Positions 1-8,136 of a stretch of 64,000 bases of DNA are shown here, one piece after another (the first letter of the stretch is position 1; every line of letters begins with the position of its first letter). Source of the stretch: JAEXOD01 sp963663265 (GTDB lineage Bacteria; Bacteroidota; Ignavibacteria; Ignavibacteriales; Melioribacteraceae); contig CAXXXM010000001.1 in the NCBI GenBank assembly GCA_963663265.2, positions 496,001 to 560,000 on the forward strand, given 5' to 3'. The notes beneath the pieces are model-generated. The model worked only from the letters and a program-made list of their open reading frames with translations. It did not search any database and was not told the DNA's origin. The position numbers and the translations under genes are program-made.

Positions 1-839
1 GATTTGCAATAAAAATTCCAATGTTCCCATTCCATACTTGGTTACCGGATGCTCACGTTGAGGCTCCAACTCCTATTAGTGTTATTCTGGCAGGTGTATT
101 ATTAAAGATGGGTACTTATGGTTTATTAAGAATTAGTTATCCTATTTTTCCCGAGATTACACGAGAGTTAATGTGGTATATTGCTTTGTTTGGAGCTATA
201 AATATTGTTTATGGTGCTTTATGTGCAATGGCTCAAAAAGACTTTAAAAAGTTAATAGCTTACTCTTCGGTATCTCACATGGGTTATGTTTTGCTTGGAA
301 TGGCTTCGTTAACTTCCGTTGGTATTAACGGTGCAATTTTCCAGATGTTTAATCACGGTACAATTACAGCTATGTTGTTCCTAATTGTTGGAGTTGTTTA
401 TGATAGAGCACATACAAGAGGAATTGAAGATTTTGGTGGTTTAGCCTCTAAATTACCGGTTTATACTGGTTTTGTAACTGTTGCATTTTTTGCTGCTATC
501 GGCTTACCGGGAATGAGTGGATTTATTTCTGAAGCATTTGTATTTGTGGGAGCATTTAGTGTACCTGCTATTAGGATATTAACAGTTGTGTCAACACTCG
601 GTATTGTATTGGGAGCAGGATATATGTTGTGGACTTTACAAAGAATTTTCTTTGGAAAGTTCAACGAAAAATGGAGTGAACTCACAGATTTGGATACAAG
701 AGAATATGTAATGTTAATTCCATTAACTATTATAATTATTTTCTTGGGTGTTTATCCTTCTGCAATGTTAAACATTATGAATACTTCTGTAAATGTTTTA
801 GCTAAATTTGTTAACGAAACATCATTTTTATTAAACTGA
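1..839 (+). CDS. nuoM: NADH-quinone oxidoreductase subunit M, 3' part
   Basis: Proton-pumping membrane subunit of respiratory complex I. The frame is open from base 3 to the first base-pair edge of the window, so the gene is cut and its true start lies upstream; the first visible methionine (base 21) is internal. The reading begins FAIKIPMFPFHTWLPDAH, the conserved NuoM segment, followed by the KKLIAYSSVSHMGY signature in which lysines and histidines line the proton path. About 279 residues remain, compared with roughly 500 for the whole family. Several hydrophobic helices follow and the protein ends in LLN. nuoN starts 19 bases downstream on the same strand, the usual order at the end of nuo operons. 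Identification is firm. Confidence 0.96.
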   Translation, partial: FAIKIPMFPFHTWLPDAHVEAPTPISVILAGVLLKMGTYGLLRISYPIFPEITRELMWYIALFGAINIVYGALCAMAQKDFKKLIAYSSVSHMGYVLLGMASLTSVGINGAIFQMFNHGTITAMLFLIVGVVYDRAHTRGIEDFGGLASKLPVYTGFVTVAFFAAIGLPGMSGFISEAFVFVGAFSVPAIRILTVVSTLGIVLGAGYMLWTLQRIFFGKFNEKWSELTDLDTREYVMLIPLTIIIIFLGVYPSAMLNIMNTSVNVLAKFVNETSFLLN

Positions 840-858
840 TTATAAATTTTGAACTGAT

Positions 859-2361
859 ATGGATATAAATAGTCTTATAGTATCGTTAAATCTAATTAAA
901 CCGGAAATTGTAATTACAATATTACTTTTTTTGGTTATTGCTTTTGACCTTTTTTATAAAGATAATGCTGTTATTCCTTATATAACATTAATTGGACTTC
1001 TTGTTAGTCTTGTTTTTGCAATAACCGGATTACCTTTTAAAGAAAACGCATTTTCTTTAACAAATTCCCAGTATGGATTGTTAGCCATTGATCCAATCAG
1101 TTCTTTTTTTAAAATAATAGTTTTATTGGCTTCAATTTTTGTTGTGTTGTTCACAATAATTTCAGATGAAGTTGAAAACTTAAAAATAAGAAAAGGGGAG
1201 TTTTATACTCTAATTTCGGGAATGGTTCTTGGAATGCTTTTTTTGACTTCCGCAACAGATTTTGTTATGATTTATGTAGCAATGGAACTATTATCACTTC
1301 CTTCTTATGTTTTATCAGGATTTATGCGTTTACGCGATAGAAGCGGTGAAGCTTCATTAAAATACGTTATTTATGGTTCGGTTTCATCAGGTATTATGTT
1401 ATTTGGTATTTCATTATTATTCGGTATTACCGGTTCAACAAACTTATTTGCTATTAATGCTTATTTAACCAACCAAAGTATTAACTATTTAACATTAGGT
1501 TTATCCATAATAATGATTTTTGTTGGTATTGGGTTCAAAATATCAGCTGTTCCATTCCATTTTTGGACTCCTGACGTTTATGAAGGTTCACCAATTACTA
1601 TAACATCTTTTTTGTCAGTTGCCAGTAAAGCTGCAGGATTTATATTTTTAATACGTTTTATATTTACAGGTTTTACAAATGGTGTTGCTCAATCTGGTTT
1701 TTGGAATATTCTACCAGTATTTGATTGGCAGACGTTATTAATAATTATTGCCGTATCTACAATGACTTTAGGAAATTTTTCCGCATTGTGGCAGGATAAT
1801 TTAAAACGTATGCTTGCTTTTTCAAGTATTGCTCACGCCGGTTATATGTTACTCGGTATTGCAGTATTATCTAATCAAGGTATCTTAGCAGTAATGGTTT
1901 ACTTCTTTGTTTATTTGTTTATGAACTTGGGAGCATTCTTAATTGTAATGATATTTGCCGATAAAATTCAATCAGAAAATATTGATGATTTTAGGGGGGT
2001 TGGGTTAACATCCCCATTTTTAGGGTTTGCTTTGGCAGTATTTTTAATTTCGTTAACAGGGCTTCCCCCAACAGCTGGATTTATATCTAAACTTTATTTG
2101 TTTTTTGCTTTAGTTGATGCTAATTTAATTTATGTGGCGGTAATTGCATTATTAAATACAGTTGTATCGCTATATTATTATGTTAGAGTTCTTAAACATT
2201 TATACTTATCAAAACCAACTGAAGCAACTCCCGTTATTAAAATGAGTTATTCGGTAAATTTGTTAATAACAATAATGTTAATTCCGGTTTTATTGTTTGG
2301 TATATATTTTACTCCATTGTTGGATTTTGCTAAAATGTGTATGTCGTTTTTGATAAATTAG
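859..2361 (+). CDS. nuoN: NADH-quinone oxidoreductase subunit N
   Basis: Antiporter-like membrane subunit of complex I, the last gene of a typical nuo operon. The 500-residue length is normal for the family. The product is almost wholly hydrophobic, with about 14 predicted helices, and carries the conserved FKISAVPFHFWTPDVYEGSP segment near residues 223-242 and KRMLAFSSIAHAGY near residue 320, both hallmarks of NuoN. The start ATG at 859 has no strong Shine-Dalgarno, which fits translation coupled to nuoM 19 bases upstream. No further nuo gene follows, so the operon ends here or reads on into the small gene at 2436. Confidence 0.96.
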   Translation: MDINSLIVSLNLIKPEIVITILLFLVIAFDLFYKDNAVIPYITLIGLLVSLVFAITGLPFKENAFSLTNSQYGLLAIDPISSFFKIIVLLASIFVVLFTIISDEVENLKIRKGEFYTLISGMVLGMLFLTSATDFVMIYVAMELLSLPSYVLSGFMRLRDRSGEASLKYVIYGSVSSGIMLFGISLLFGITGSTNLFAINAYLTNQSINYLTLGLSIIMIFVGIGFKISAVPFHFWTPDVYEGSPITITSFLSVASKAAGFIFLIRFIFTGFTNGVAQSGFWNILPVFDWQTLLIIIAVSTMTLGNFSALWQDNLKRMLAFSSIAHAGYMLLGIAVLSNQGILAVMVYFFVYLFMNLGAFLIVMIFADKIQSENIDDFRGVGLTSPFLGFALAVFLISLTGLPPTAGFISKLYLFFALVDANLIYVAVIALLNTVVSLYYYVRVLKHLYLSKPTEATPVIKMSYSVNLLITIMLIPVLLFGIYFTPLLDFAKMCMSFLIN

Positions 2362-2435
2362 TAAAAATATAGAAACTTTTACCTCCCTAAGATTGTAAAT
2401 TATTGTATCCAAATTTTTTAATATTATAGGTTGTT

Positions 2436-2714
2436 ATGGATTATTTAAATGATTTATACCAAAATAGATTAATTTTTTTCGCTTTTATGAAAGAAAACTA
2501 TCCGGTTTTTTATAAATCTAATATCTTTTTCCGCGATTTGCAATATGCCATAAAAAGGTATTATGAAAAGAAAAATGTTGTTATTACTTATGGACAAGCA
2601 GAAAAGGCTGCTGTTGATTTTTTGAATCGGTTAGTAAGCGAAGATCTATTAATCAAAATAGATAACAAGTCCTTTAAAATGAACTTTTCGCTTGAAACTG
2701 AAGTTTTAGATTAA
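2436..2714 (+). CDS. Small conserved-looking protein of unknown function
   Basis: A 92-residue protein I do not recognise. It is rich in aromatic and charged residues, lacks a signal peptide or membrane helix, and looks mainly alpha-helical with a basic middle (YAIKRYYEKKN). It starts 74 bases after nuoN and ends 17 bases before the IscA-like gene on the same strand, so it probably shares their transcript. An AGG lies shortly upstream of the ATG. The co-orientation with complex I and an Fe-S carrier could suggest a link to Fe-S or respiratory assembly, but that is only context. The codon use matches its neighbours, which supports a real gene. Confidence 0.7.
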   Translation: MDYLNDLYQNRLIFFAFMKENYPVFYKSNIFFRDLQYAIKRYYEKKNVVITYGQAEKAAVDFLNRLVSEDLLIKIDNKSFKMNFSLETEVLD

Positions 2715-2731
2715 AAAGAAAGGGAACTGAA

Positions 2732-3079
2732 ATGGAAAGTAAAACACATACTGAAATTAAACTAACTGAAAAAGCTGCAAAAGAAATAAAACAATTAATG
2801 GAGGAAAACTCTATTGGCGAAGATTATGGATTGAGAATAGCTGTTAAAGGTGGTGGTTGTAACGGAATGACATATAAACTTGGTTTTGAAGCAGATATTA
2901 AAGATGGTGATTCTGTTATTGAACAATATGGTGTAAAATTGATTATTGATGGAAGAAGTTTGTTTTATTTAACAGGCTGTGAACTTGATTTTAGTAGTGG
3001 CTTAAATGGAAGAGGATTTGTTTTTAATAATCCCAATGCTGCAAAAACTTGTGGTTGTGGTGAATCATTTGCTGTTTGA
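2732..3079 (+). CDS. Iron-sulfur cluster carrier of the HesB/IscA/ErpA family
   Basis: A-type carrier that hands Fe-S clusters to apo-proteins in the cytoplasm. The 115-residue length is normal. The three ligand cysteines of the family are visible: one in KGGGCNGMTY (about residue 48) and the C-terminal pair in KTCGCGESF. The beta-rich body with the DGRSLFYLTGCELDF segment also fits. A purine-rich AAAGAAAGGGAA ribosome site precedes the ATG. It sits between complex I genes and superoxide dismutase on one strand, a sensible place for a factor supplying clusters to Nuo subunits and protecting them from oxidants. Whether it is IscA, ErpA or SufA cannot be told from the sequence alone. Confidence 0.92.
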   Translation: MESKTHTEIKLTEKAAKEIKQLMEENSIGEDYGLRIAVKGGGCNGMTYKLGFEADIKDGDSVIEQYGVKLIIDGRSLFYLTGCELDFSSGLNGRGFVFNNPNAAKTCGCGESFAV

Positions 3080-3091
3080 TAGGGTGAATTT

Positions 3092-3817
3092 ATGAATAGA
3101 CGAAAATTTTTAATGGCTGTTGGAACTATTGGTTTGTTAAGTAGTGTTAATAAGATACATGGATTGACAGAAAAAATTAATAAATATAATATTAGGAGAA
3201 GTAAAATGGCAAAATTTGAACAAGTAAAACTCGCTTACGATTTTAATGCTTTAGAACCATACATTGATACAATGACAATGGAAATACACTATGGTAAACA
3301 TCATGCTGCTTATACTGCAAATTTCAACAAAGCAACTGAAGGTGCTGAATTTGAAAATTTAACTGCTGAAGAAATTTTTGCAAACGTATCTAAATATCCT
3401 GCTGCAGTTCGTAATAATGGTGGTGGATATTATAACCATAATTTATATTGGCAGATTATGGGTCCAAATAAAGGTGGTAATCCTACAGGTGAAGTTGCAA
3501 AAGCAATTGATGAAGCTTTCGGTTCGTTTGAAAAATTTAAAGAATTATTTAACAACGCTGCTACAACAAGATTCGGTTCAGGCTGGGCTTGGTTAGTAGT
3601 TGTAGATGGCAAATTAGTTGTTTATTCAAGCCCAAATCAAGATAATCCATTAATGGATATATCGGATGTTAAAGGGACTCCTATTTTGTTGATTGATGTT
3701 TGGGAACATGCTTATTACCTAAAATATCAAAACAAAAGACCAGATTACATTGCTAATTTCTGGAATGTAATTAATTGGGATGAAGTAAATAAATTATATT
3801 TAGCTGCTAAAAAATAG
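3092..3817 (+). CDS. Fe/Mn superoxide dismutase with Tat-type N-terminal extension
   Basis: Converts superoxide to hydrogen peroxide and oxygen. The catalytic body from residue 39 onward matches the Fe/Mn family: first metal histidine in MEIHYGKHH (about His66), the second in YYNHNLYW, and the Asp and His ligands in DVWEHAYY. RNNGGG and the C-terminal RPDYIANFWNVINW favour a manganese or cambialistic enzyme. The first 38 residues are an extension carrying NRRKFLMAVGTIGLL, a twin-arginine motif followed by a hydrophobic stretch, so the long form could be exported folded. An internal ATG at 3206 has its own AGGAG (3194-3198) and would give the standard 203-residue cytosolic enzyme. The long start is also preceded by AGGGTGA (3081-3087). 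The family identity is certain; the double start is an inference. Confidence 0.95.
   Translation: MNRRKFLMAVGTIGLLSSVNKIHGLTEKINKYNIRRSKMAKFEQVKLAYDFNALEPYIDTMTMEIHYGKHHAAYTANFNKATEGAEFENLTAEEIFANVSKYPAAVRNNGGGYYNHNLYWQIMGPNKGGNPTGEVAKAIDEAFGSFEKFKELFNNAATTRFGSGWAWLVVVDGKLVVYSSPNQDNPLMDISDVKGTPILLIDVWEHAYYLKYQNKRPDYIANFWNVINWDEVNKLYLAAKK
3194..3208 (+). promoter_or_regulatory. Internal ribosome binding site and alternative start of the superoxide dismutase
   Basis: AGGAG at 3194-3198 lies seven bases before an in-frame ATG at 3206-3208. This is a stronger and better spaced site than many real starts in this window. Initiation here would remove the twin-arginine leader and yield a cytosolic enzyme of ordinary size. 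Confidence 0.65.
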
Positions 3818-3851
3818 ATTTTCCAATTTATTATTTTTGCTTTGTTTAGAT

Positions 3852-3889
3852 GCCCATTGAGGATTTATTTCTTTAATGGGCTTTTTTTT
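3852..3889 (+). terminator. Intrinsic terminator after superoxide dismutase
   Basis: GCCCATT (3852-3858) pairs with AATGGGC (3875-3881) across a 16-base loop and is followed by eight T residues. It lies 34 bases after the stop codon on the same strand. Confidence 0.8.
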
Positions 3890-4309
3890 GTCAAAAAGTA
3901 ACAAGTGACGAGTGAAGAGAGACAAGTGACGAGTGACAAGAGACGAGAGACAAGTGACGGTGGATGTTGCAAAACTCAAAAATTCCGATCTCGGGCATCA
4001 TCGGTCTTAACGTGACTGTTGACCTTGTGCGACTTCGTCCGAAGTCGTGGGGATAGTTAGCCCAGTAAAGTTACCGACGTGTGATTGCTCCGCAATCATT
4101 ACGCCAAAATAGTGGAGTGGCAAATTAAAATTGTTCAATCTTTAATCCCAAAAATCATTTTAATCACAAGAATCCCCGTTCAGACAATGTTTTTGTATTT
4201 TGCAACAACTACGTGACAAGTTACAAGAGACGAGTGACAAGTGACGAGTGACGAGTGACAAGAGACAAGTGACGGTGGATGTTGCAAAAGTCGAAAATCA
4301 AGTTCATGG

Positions 4310-4332
4310 GTGTCACGGTCTCACCGTGACAC
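4310..4332. repeat. Perfect palindrome, REP-like unit
   Basis: GTGTCACGGT and ACCGTGACAC form ten-base perfect arms around a CTC loop. The same arms with a CTGA loop occur at 56287-56310. Confidence 0.85.
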
Positions 4333-4387
4333 TACTGTTTTTACCAAAAAATAGCTTAAATATAGCTGTTTTAATACAAATTTTATT

Positions 4388-4410
4388 CGGTCATGGTAAG
4401 ACCATGACCG
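4388..4410. repeat. Perfect palindrome, second REP-like unit
   Basis: CGGTCATGGT and ACCATGACCG form ten-base perfect arms around AAG. A shorter relative, TCATGGT/ACCATGA, lies at 56357-56373, and the left arm recurs around 56233-56245. It differs from the 4310 palindrome mainly by one C-to-T type change in each arm, suggesting common descent. Confidence 0.85.
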
Positions 4411-4474
4411 CCATGAATATCTATCCCCAATTATGCAACGCCCTCGTGACAAGTGACAAGTGACCATTCACAAT

Positions 4475-5146
4475 TTACAATTTTTGAACGAACCATTCCG
4501 TTATCATTGTAGGTCTTGTAATAGCACTTCCAACAACAATTGCAAAAGCACCACAATTAATTACACGCTTTGCAATATCTGGTGTATTAATTCTTCCTTC
4601 TGCAAATAGGGGAACTGATAATACTTTAGATAGCTTTTCAACTAACTTATAATCCGGTTCTTCGGATTTAGTTGTATATGGAGTATATCCACTTAAAGTT
4701 GTTGATACACAATCGGCACCACTATCAGCACATGCAAGTCCTTCATCGTAAGTGGAAATATCTGCCATAACTGTACAGTTATAACGTTTTTTTATTTCAG
4801 CAATAAACTCATGTCCTTGTAATCCTTCACGTTCTCTTTTTGTACCATCAACAGCTATAATTGGACAGTAGATATTTATTAATTGTTCAACTTCATCAAA
4901 ACTACCCGTTATTCTAACATACCCATCTTCAAACTTGCCTTTTATTAATCCTATAACGGGTACAGAAACGTTATTAATTATTAATTCAGTCTTAGCAACA
5001 CCTTCTGAGCGGATTGCAGCAGCTCCACCCATAATTGCAGCTTTTGCAAACATCAAAACACCCTGTGGAGAGTTAAATGGGGAATCCCCCTCTGCTTGAC
5101 ATGATACTATTAATCTTTTTTGAAGTTGATTAAAAATACTATTCAT
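4475..5146 (-). CDS. nanE: N-acetylmannosamine-6-phosphate 2-epimerase-like TIM-barrel protein
   Basis: A 223-residue NanE-family protein; the family interconverts ManNAc-6-phosphate and GlcNAc-6-phosphate in sialic-acid catabolism. Visible landmarks are LIVSCQAEGDSP at the N-terminus, AAIRSEG, the active-site lysine in VIGLIKGK, the aspartate in MADIST, the glutamate in LFAEGRI, and a final phosphate-binding GAFAIVVGSAITRP. The length is normal. The start overlaps the end of the FAD gene by eight bases, so the two are translationally coupled. No sialate lyase, ManNAc kinase or NagA/B is present in the window, and the upstream genes are a HyuA-like protein and a permease, so the natural substrate may differ from sialic-acid intermediates. 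Confidence 0.85.
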   Translation of the reverse strand: MNSIFNQLQKRLIVSCQAEGDSPFNSPQGVLMFAKAAIMGGAAAIRSEGVAKTELIINNVSVPVIGLIKGKFEDGYVRITGSFDEVEQLINIYCPIIAVDGTKREREGLQGHEFIAEIKKRYNCTVMADISTYDEGLACADSGADCVSTTLSGYTPYTTKSEEPDYKLVEKLSKVLSVPLFAEGRINTPDIAKRVINCGAFAIVVGSAITRPTMITEWFVQKL

Positions 5147-5924
5147 TTTGGTCTCTAAAACATTTTTCTAATTTAATTCCTTTGCAAAAAAGGTTTTTGT
5201 TATTGTCTTTATTCGTTATGAAAGTCTCAGCAGGTAATAGTTCAATTCTATATCCTTTATGTTGTAGTTTTTGAGTGGCATCATTAACAAAATTATGGGC
5301 ATAAATTTCTACGTCAAGGATATCCTCAAAATCTAAGATTGTTTCAATTAAATACCTGCCATTACTTATTGTAAATATTTTTGAAGTTGGAAAAAGCTGT
5401 TTAATATCTGATATTTCTTTTGCTTTAACTACAATATTATAAATACCGATATTCTTTTGTTCAGGATTAATTAGATAACTCAAAGTATTGGAATCACTAA
5501 AATCTAAAATGTTATTAGCAAAAAGTTCCATTTCTCCTTCTTTTCCCATTAAAGTAATAGAATCTTCTTTAACAGATATTGGGACAACGTGAAATAATAA
5601 ATCTATTTTATTCTCCAATACAAAGTCTTGTAATACAAATTTTAACATCTCAGGGTTGATATAATAATAATCGTTATAAATATTAATTAGGTTCGATTTA
5701 CCAAGACGGTCAATAATTAACCCACAAGTTTGGGAAATATCATTACTGAAATTAATTTGCTGAACCAAGTTAAGACATTCAGTAATGCCACCTCCCAAAA
5801 ATCCATACTTGTTTAGAAGTAATACTGAGCAGCCTTTATTTTTATAGTAGATGGAAGCAAATATACTTGAAATACTACCACCATAAATTATATAATCATA
5901 TTTATTATTATATAATAAACTCAT
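5139..5924 (-). CDS. Small FAD-dependent oxidoreductase-like protein
   Basis: A 261-residue protein with an N-terminal Rossmann dinucleotide-binding motif (YDYIIYGGSISSIFAS, residues 9-24) followed by NKYGFLGGGITEC, resembling the FAD-binding half of the FAD_oxidored family. Full-length relatives usually run beyond 400 residues, so this is either a shortened member or only the FAD-binding part; the last third has no motif I recognise. I place the start at the ATG at 5924, two bases after the hyuA stop, because AAGGA sits six bases before it; a longer open frame of six more codons lacks such a site. It lies in a four-gene operon with hyuA and nanE, so it probably oxidises an intermediate of that pathway. 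Confidence 0.72.
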   Translation of the reverse strand: MSLLYNNKYDYIIYGGSISSIFASIYYKNKGCSVLLLNKYGFLGGGITECLNLVQQINFSNDISQTCGLIIDRLGKSNLINIYNDYYYINPEMLKFVLQDFVLENKIDLLFHVVPISVKEDSITLMGKEGEMELFANNILDFSDSNTLSYLINPEQKNIGIYNIVVKAKEISDIKQLFPTSKIFTISNGRYLIETILDFEDILDVEIYAHNFVNDATQKLQHKGYRIELLPAETFITNKDNNKNLFCKGIKLEKCFRDQNE

Positions 5925-5926
5925 AT

Positions 5927-8080
5927 TTATTCCTTTTTGCAAGAAACTAAAATAATAGGTTCATCAGAGCTGATTTTATTAAGTTCGTTTTCAATAAGAG
6001 CCAATATTTGAGTTTGATTAATTAATCCGCAATAGTCAATTATTCTTGCTCCAACAATAACATATAAATCCGGTAATAAAGCTCCGGCATCACCAAAAGT
6101 AGTAAGTTTTTCAATCACATCGGTAACCAATCCTTTTAATGCATTTTTATCTGTTCTATAAGAATAAGCATTATTTAATTGAAGTTTAATAGTTCCTTCT
6201 TTATCAATAACTCTTACTTTTCTAACTTCTTTTTTGAACAATCCAAATAAATACTTTTTAATATTAAAATAATTGACAGTAAATAAGTGATTGGTTGAGC
6301 CGGTAATTTTAAGATGATTGTTTTCAACTTTTAATGATTTTGCACAAATATCAATCAGTTCGTTTTCATTTAAAACTTTACTAACTAAATCTTTTGTACG
6401 TAATTCGCTATTACCCATTGCAGTTGCAATAACTTTTTTATTTTTAGTATCTATTTCAACAGTAACTTCAACTGAATCGGGGATAGCACCCATTTGAATA
6501 ACTGAATCATAAGCTTCATTTTGTAATTCTAAAATATCAGATTCAATTGGGTTAAGAATGCTTTTTTCAACAGAATCTCTAATCATGCCAAGTGCCGCAC
6601 CAATAGCAGAAATAACTTCAGTATTTTCAGCGATCTTGTGCGGATAGTTTAAATGTAATGCAGTAAAAGGGACAATAGCACTTGCACCACCACCACCACC
6701 TAAAAATTCAATAAGTTCATTATCTAATTTATATTCACGAGCAAGTTGTTTAATAATTGGTCTAATCTTTTCAGCAGATATTGTTAAAATTTCGCCTGCA
6801 ATATTTTCTACACTTTTATTCAATTTTTTTGATAAAGTATTAAAACAAGTTTTGATTGTTTCTTTATTAGCTTCACCATGTCCAAAGCTTTTAACCAAGT
6901 CTAACATGTATGAGGCTTCAGTCGGAGTAACAGTATAATTGCCGTTAGCAGTTTTGATCGCCATATAATCATTTGGATCAGAAGACTTTGGTTGAATCTT
7001 TTGAATTTCAAATTCTTCAAATTCAGATGGATTATTATTATAAGCAGCATAGCTTAGATTAGCAATATGAGCACTTCTTGGACCAACATCAATTATTTTA
7101 TTCTCGCTAATTCGAGGGACTGAGCCACCCGCAATACCAATAGTTCTAACATCTAATGTTCGTAAAAATAATCTATTCCCACCAATTTGAGCAGATTTAA
7201 TTTGAGGTTTCCCATTTTTAATAACAGAAATATCAGTAGATGTACCCCCAACTTCTAAAAATATTCCATCGCTAACTTTTGAATACATCATAGCAGCAGC
7301 AACACCGGCAGCGGGCCCAGACAGCATTGTTAAAATAGGGCGTTTACGCATTTCGTCAACGCTCATAATACCACCGTCACTTCTCATTACCATAAGAGGG
7401 GCATTAATACCACTTCTTCTAACAGCTTGTTCGGTTAAGTTTGCAGTTTCAAGCATTTTGGGCATCATGCATGCATTAAGTATGGCAGTTCTGGTTCTAA
7501 CACGCAAACCGTATAATCTTGAAATTCTACATGCAGCAGTAGCTTGAATACCCATCTCCTCTGCAACTTTTACAATAAAATCCTCGTGCTTTGGGTCATC
7601 AATACCAAAAGCTTCAGAAGCAACAATAACATCTGCTCCTTTATCAATAAGTTTTTCAATGGTGCTTTCAACTAATTCATAAGTAACATCATTAGCAGTA
7701 TCAATAAATTCATAAACAACGGGTAGGATTTTATTTGGTGCTAATTGAATATCATTTAAATTAGTTTCGCTTTTTACTCTTCCTTTTTCAATACCCTTTG
7801 CTAAACCAATTACACCAACAGTAGAAACGTCTCCTTCTAAAAGAGCATTTGTAGCTTGTGTAGTAGAATGAGCAATTAAAATTACTTCGCTTGGGTTAAT
7901 TTTATTGTTCTCAATTAAAATAAGCATGGAATCCACAACACCTTTAGCAACGCCTTCATTTGCTGAGTGTGTAGTTGGAACGCAAGCTTTACCAACAATT
8001 GAATAATCTGAAATATCAATTGCAACAGCATGCGTAAAAGTACCTCCAACATCAATTCCAATTTTAATTTTTCTATTCAA
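5927..8080 (-). CDS. Hydantoinase/oxoprolinase-family protein, HyuA-like
   Basis: ATP-dependent amide-ring hydrolase family (ASKHA fold), cytoplasmic. The N-terminus shows GIDVGGTFTHAVA (residues 8-20) and HSTTQATNALLEGD, the middle shows RTRTAILNACMMPK and MRSDGGIMSV, and SGPAAGVAAA plus EVGGTSTDIS mark the second phosphate-binding half; a glycine-rich FLGGGGGASAIVP follows. At 717 residues it has the size of HyuA, the family's ATP-binding subunit, yet no HyuB partner is present. The start codon is TTG at 8080, preceded by GGAGA at good spacing; no in-frame ATG competes. Gene order permease, HyuA, FAD protein, NanE suggests uptake and breakdown of a cyclic amide or acylated amino compound. 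The substrate is unknown. Confidence 0.88.
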   Translation of the reverse strand: MNRKIKIGIDVGGTFTHAVAIDISDYSIVGKACVPTTHSANEGVAKGVVDSMLILIENNKINPSEVILIAHSTTQATNALLEGDVSTVGVIGLAKGIEKGRVKSETNLNDIQLAPNKILPVVYEFIDTANDVTYELVESTIEKLIDKGADVIVASEAFGIDDPKHEDFIVKVAEEMGIQATAACRISRLYGLRVRTRTAILNACMMPKMLETANLTEQAVRRSGINAPLMVMRSDGGIMSVDEMRKRPILTMLSGPAAGVAAAMMYSKVSDGIFLEVGGTSTDISVIKNGKPQIKSAQIGGNRLFLRTLDVRTIGIAGGSVPRISENKIIDVGPRSAHIANLSYAAYNNNPSEFEEFEIQKIQPKSSDPNDYMAIKTANGNYTVTPTEASYMLDLVKSFGHGEANKETIKTCFNTLSKKLNKSVENIAGEILTISAEKIRPIIKQLAREYKLDNELIEFLGGGGGASAIVPFTALHLNYPHKIAENTEVISAIGAALGMIRDSVEKSILNPIESDILELQNEAYDSVIQMGAIPDSVEVTVEIDTKNKKVIATAMGNSELRTKDLVSKVLNENELIDICAKSLKVENNHLKITGSTNHLFTVNYFNIKKYLFGLFKKEVRKVRVIDKEGTIKLQLNNAYSYRTDKNALKGLVTDVIEKLTTFGDAGALLPDLYVIVGARIIDYCGLINQTQILALIENELNKISSDEPIILVSCKKE

Positions 8081-8136
8081 AATAAATCTCCATATTCGAT
8101 ATTACAAAAAAAAGTTAAATAGTAAGTTGAATAATT

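Larger units (their letters stand above)
3898..4463. repeat. Repeat-rich intergenic block: degenerate tandem repeats plus palindromes
   Basis: This 657-base spacer (3818-4474) has no convincing gene. It contains three runs of a degenerate short tandem repeat built from GTGACAA, GTGACGA and GAGACAA units (about 3900-3957, 4213-4275, 4443-4463). Between them are perfect hairpins: CGACTTCG at 4030-4047, TGATTGC at 4082-4098, and the two larger palindromes listed separately. A stretch beginning GATGTTGCAAAACTC at about 3963, with CTCGGGCATCATCGGT, recurs at 56136 and following bases, so this is a dispersed family rather than a local accident. The 71-residue open frame across 4248-4463 is made of these repeats and is not called. 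Confidence 0.85.

Noticed and set aside
3430..3612. Antisense frame inside superoxide dismutase
   Set aside because: A shadow of a strong coding gene; no independent start signal.
3898..3960. CRISPR-like array of short repeats
   Set aside because: Units are about seven bases with no unique spacers, unlike CRISPR repeats of about 25-40 bases.
4248..4463. 71-codon open frame in the repeat block
   Set aside because: It is made of the tandem repeats and palindromes, has no ribosome site, and its translation changes character with each repeat.
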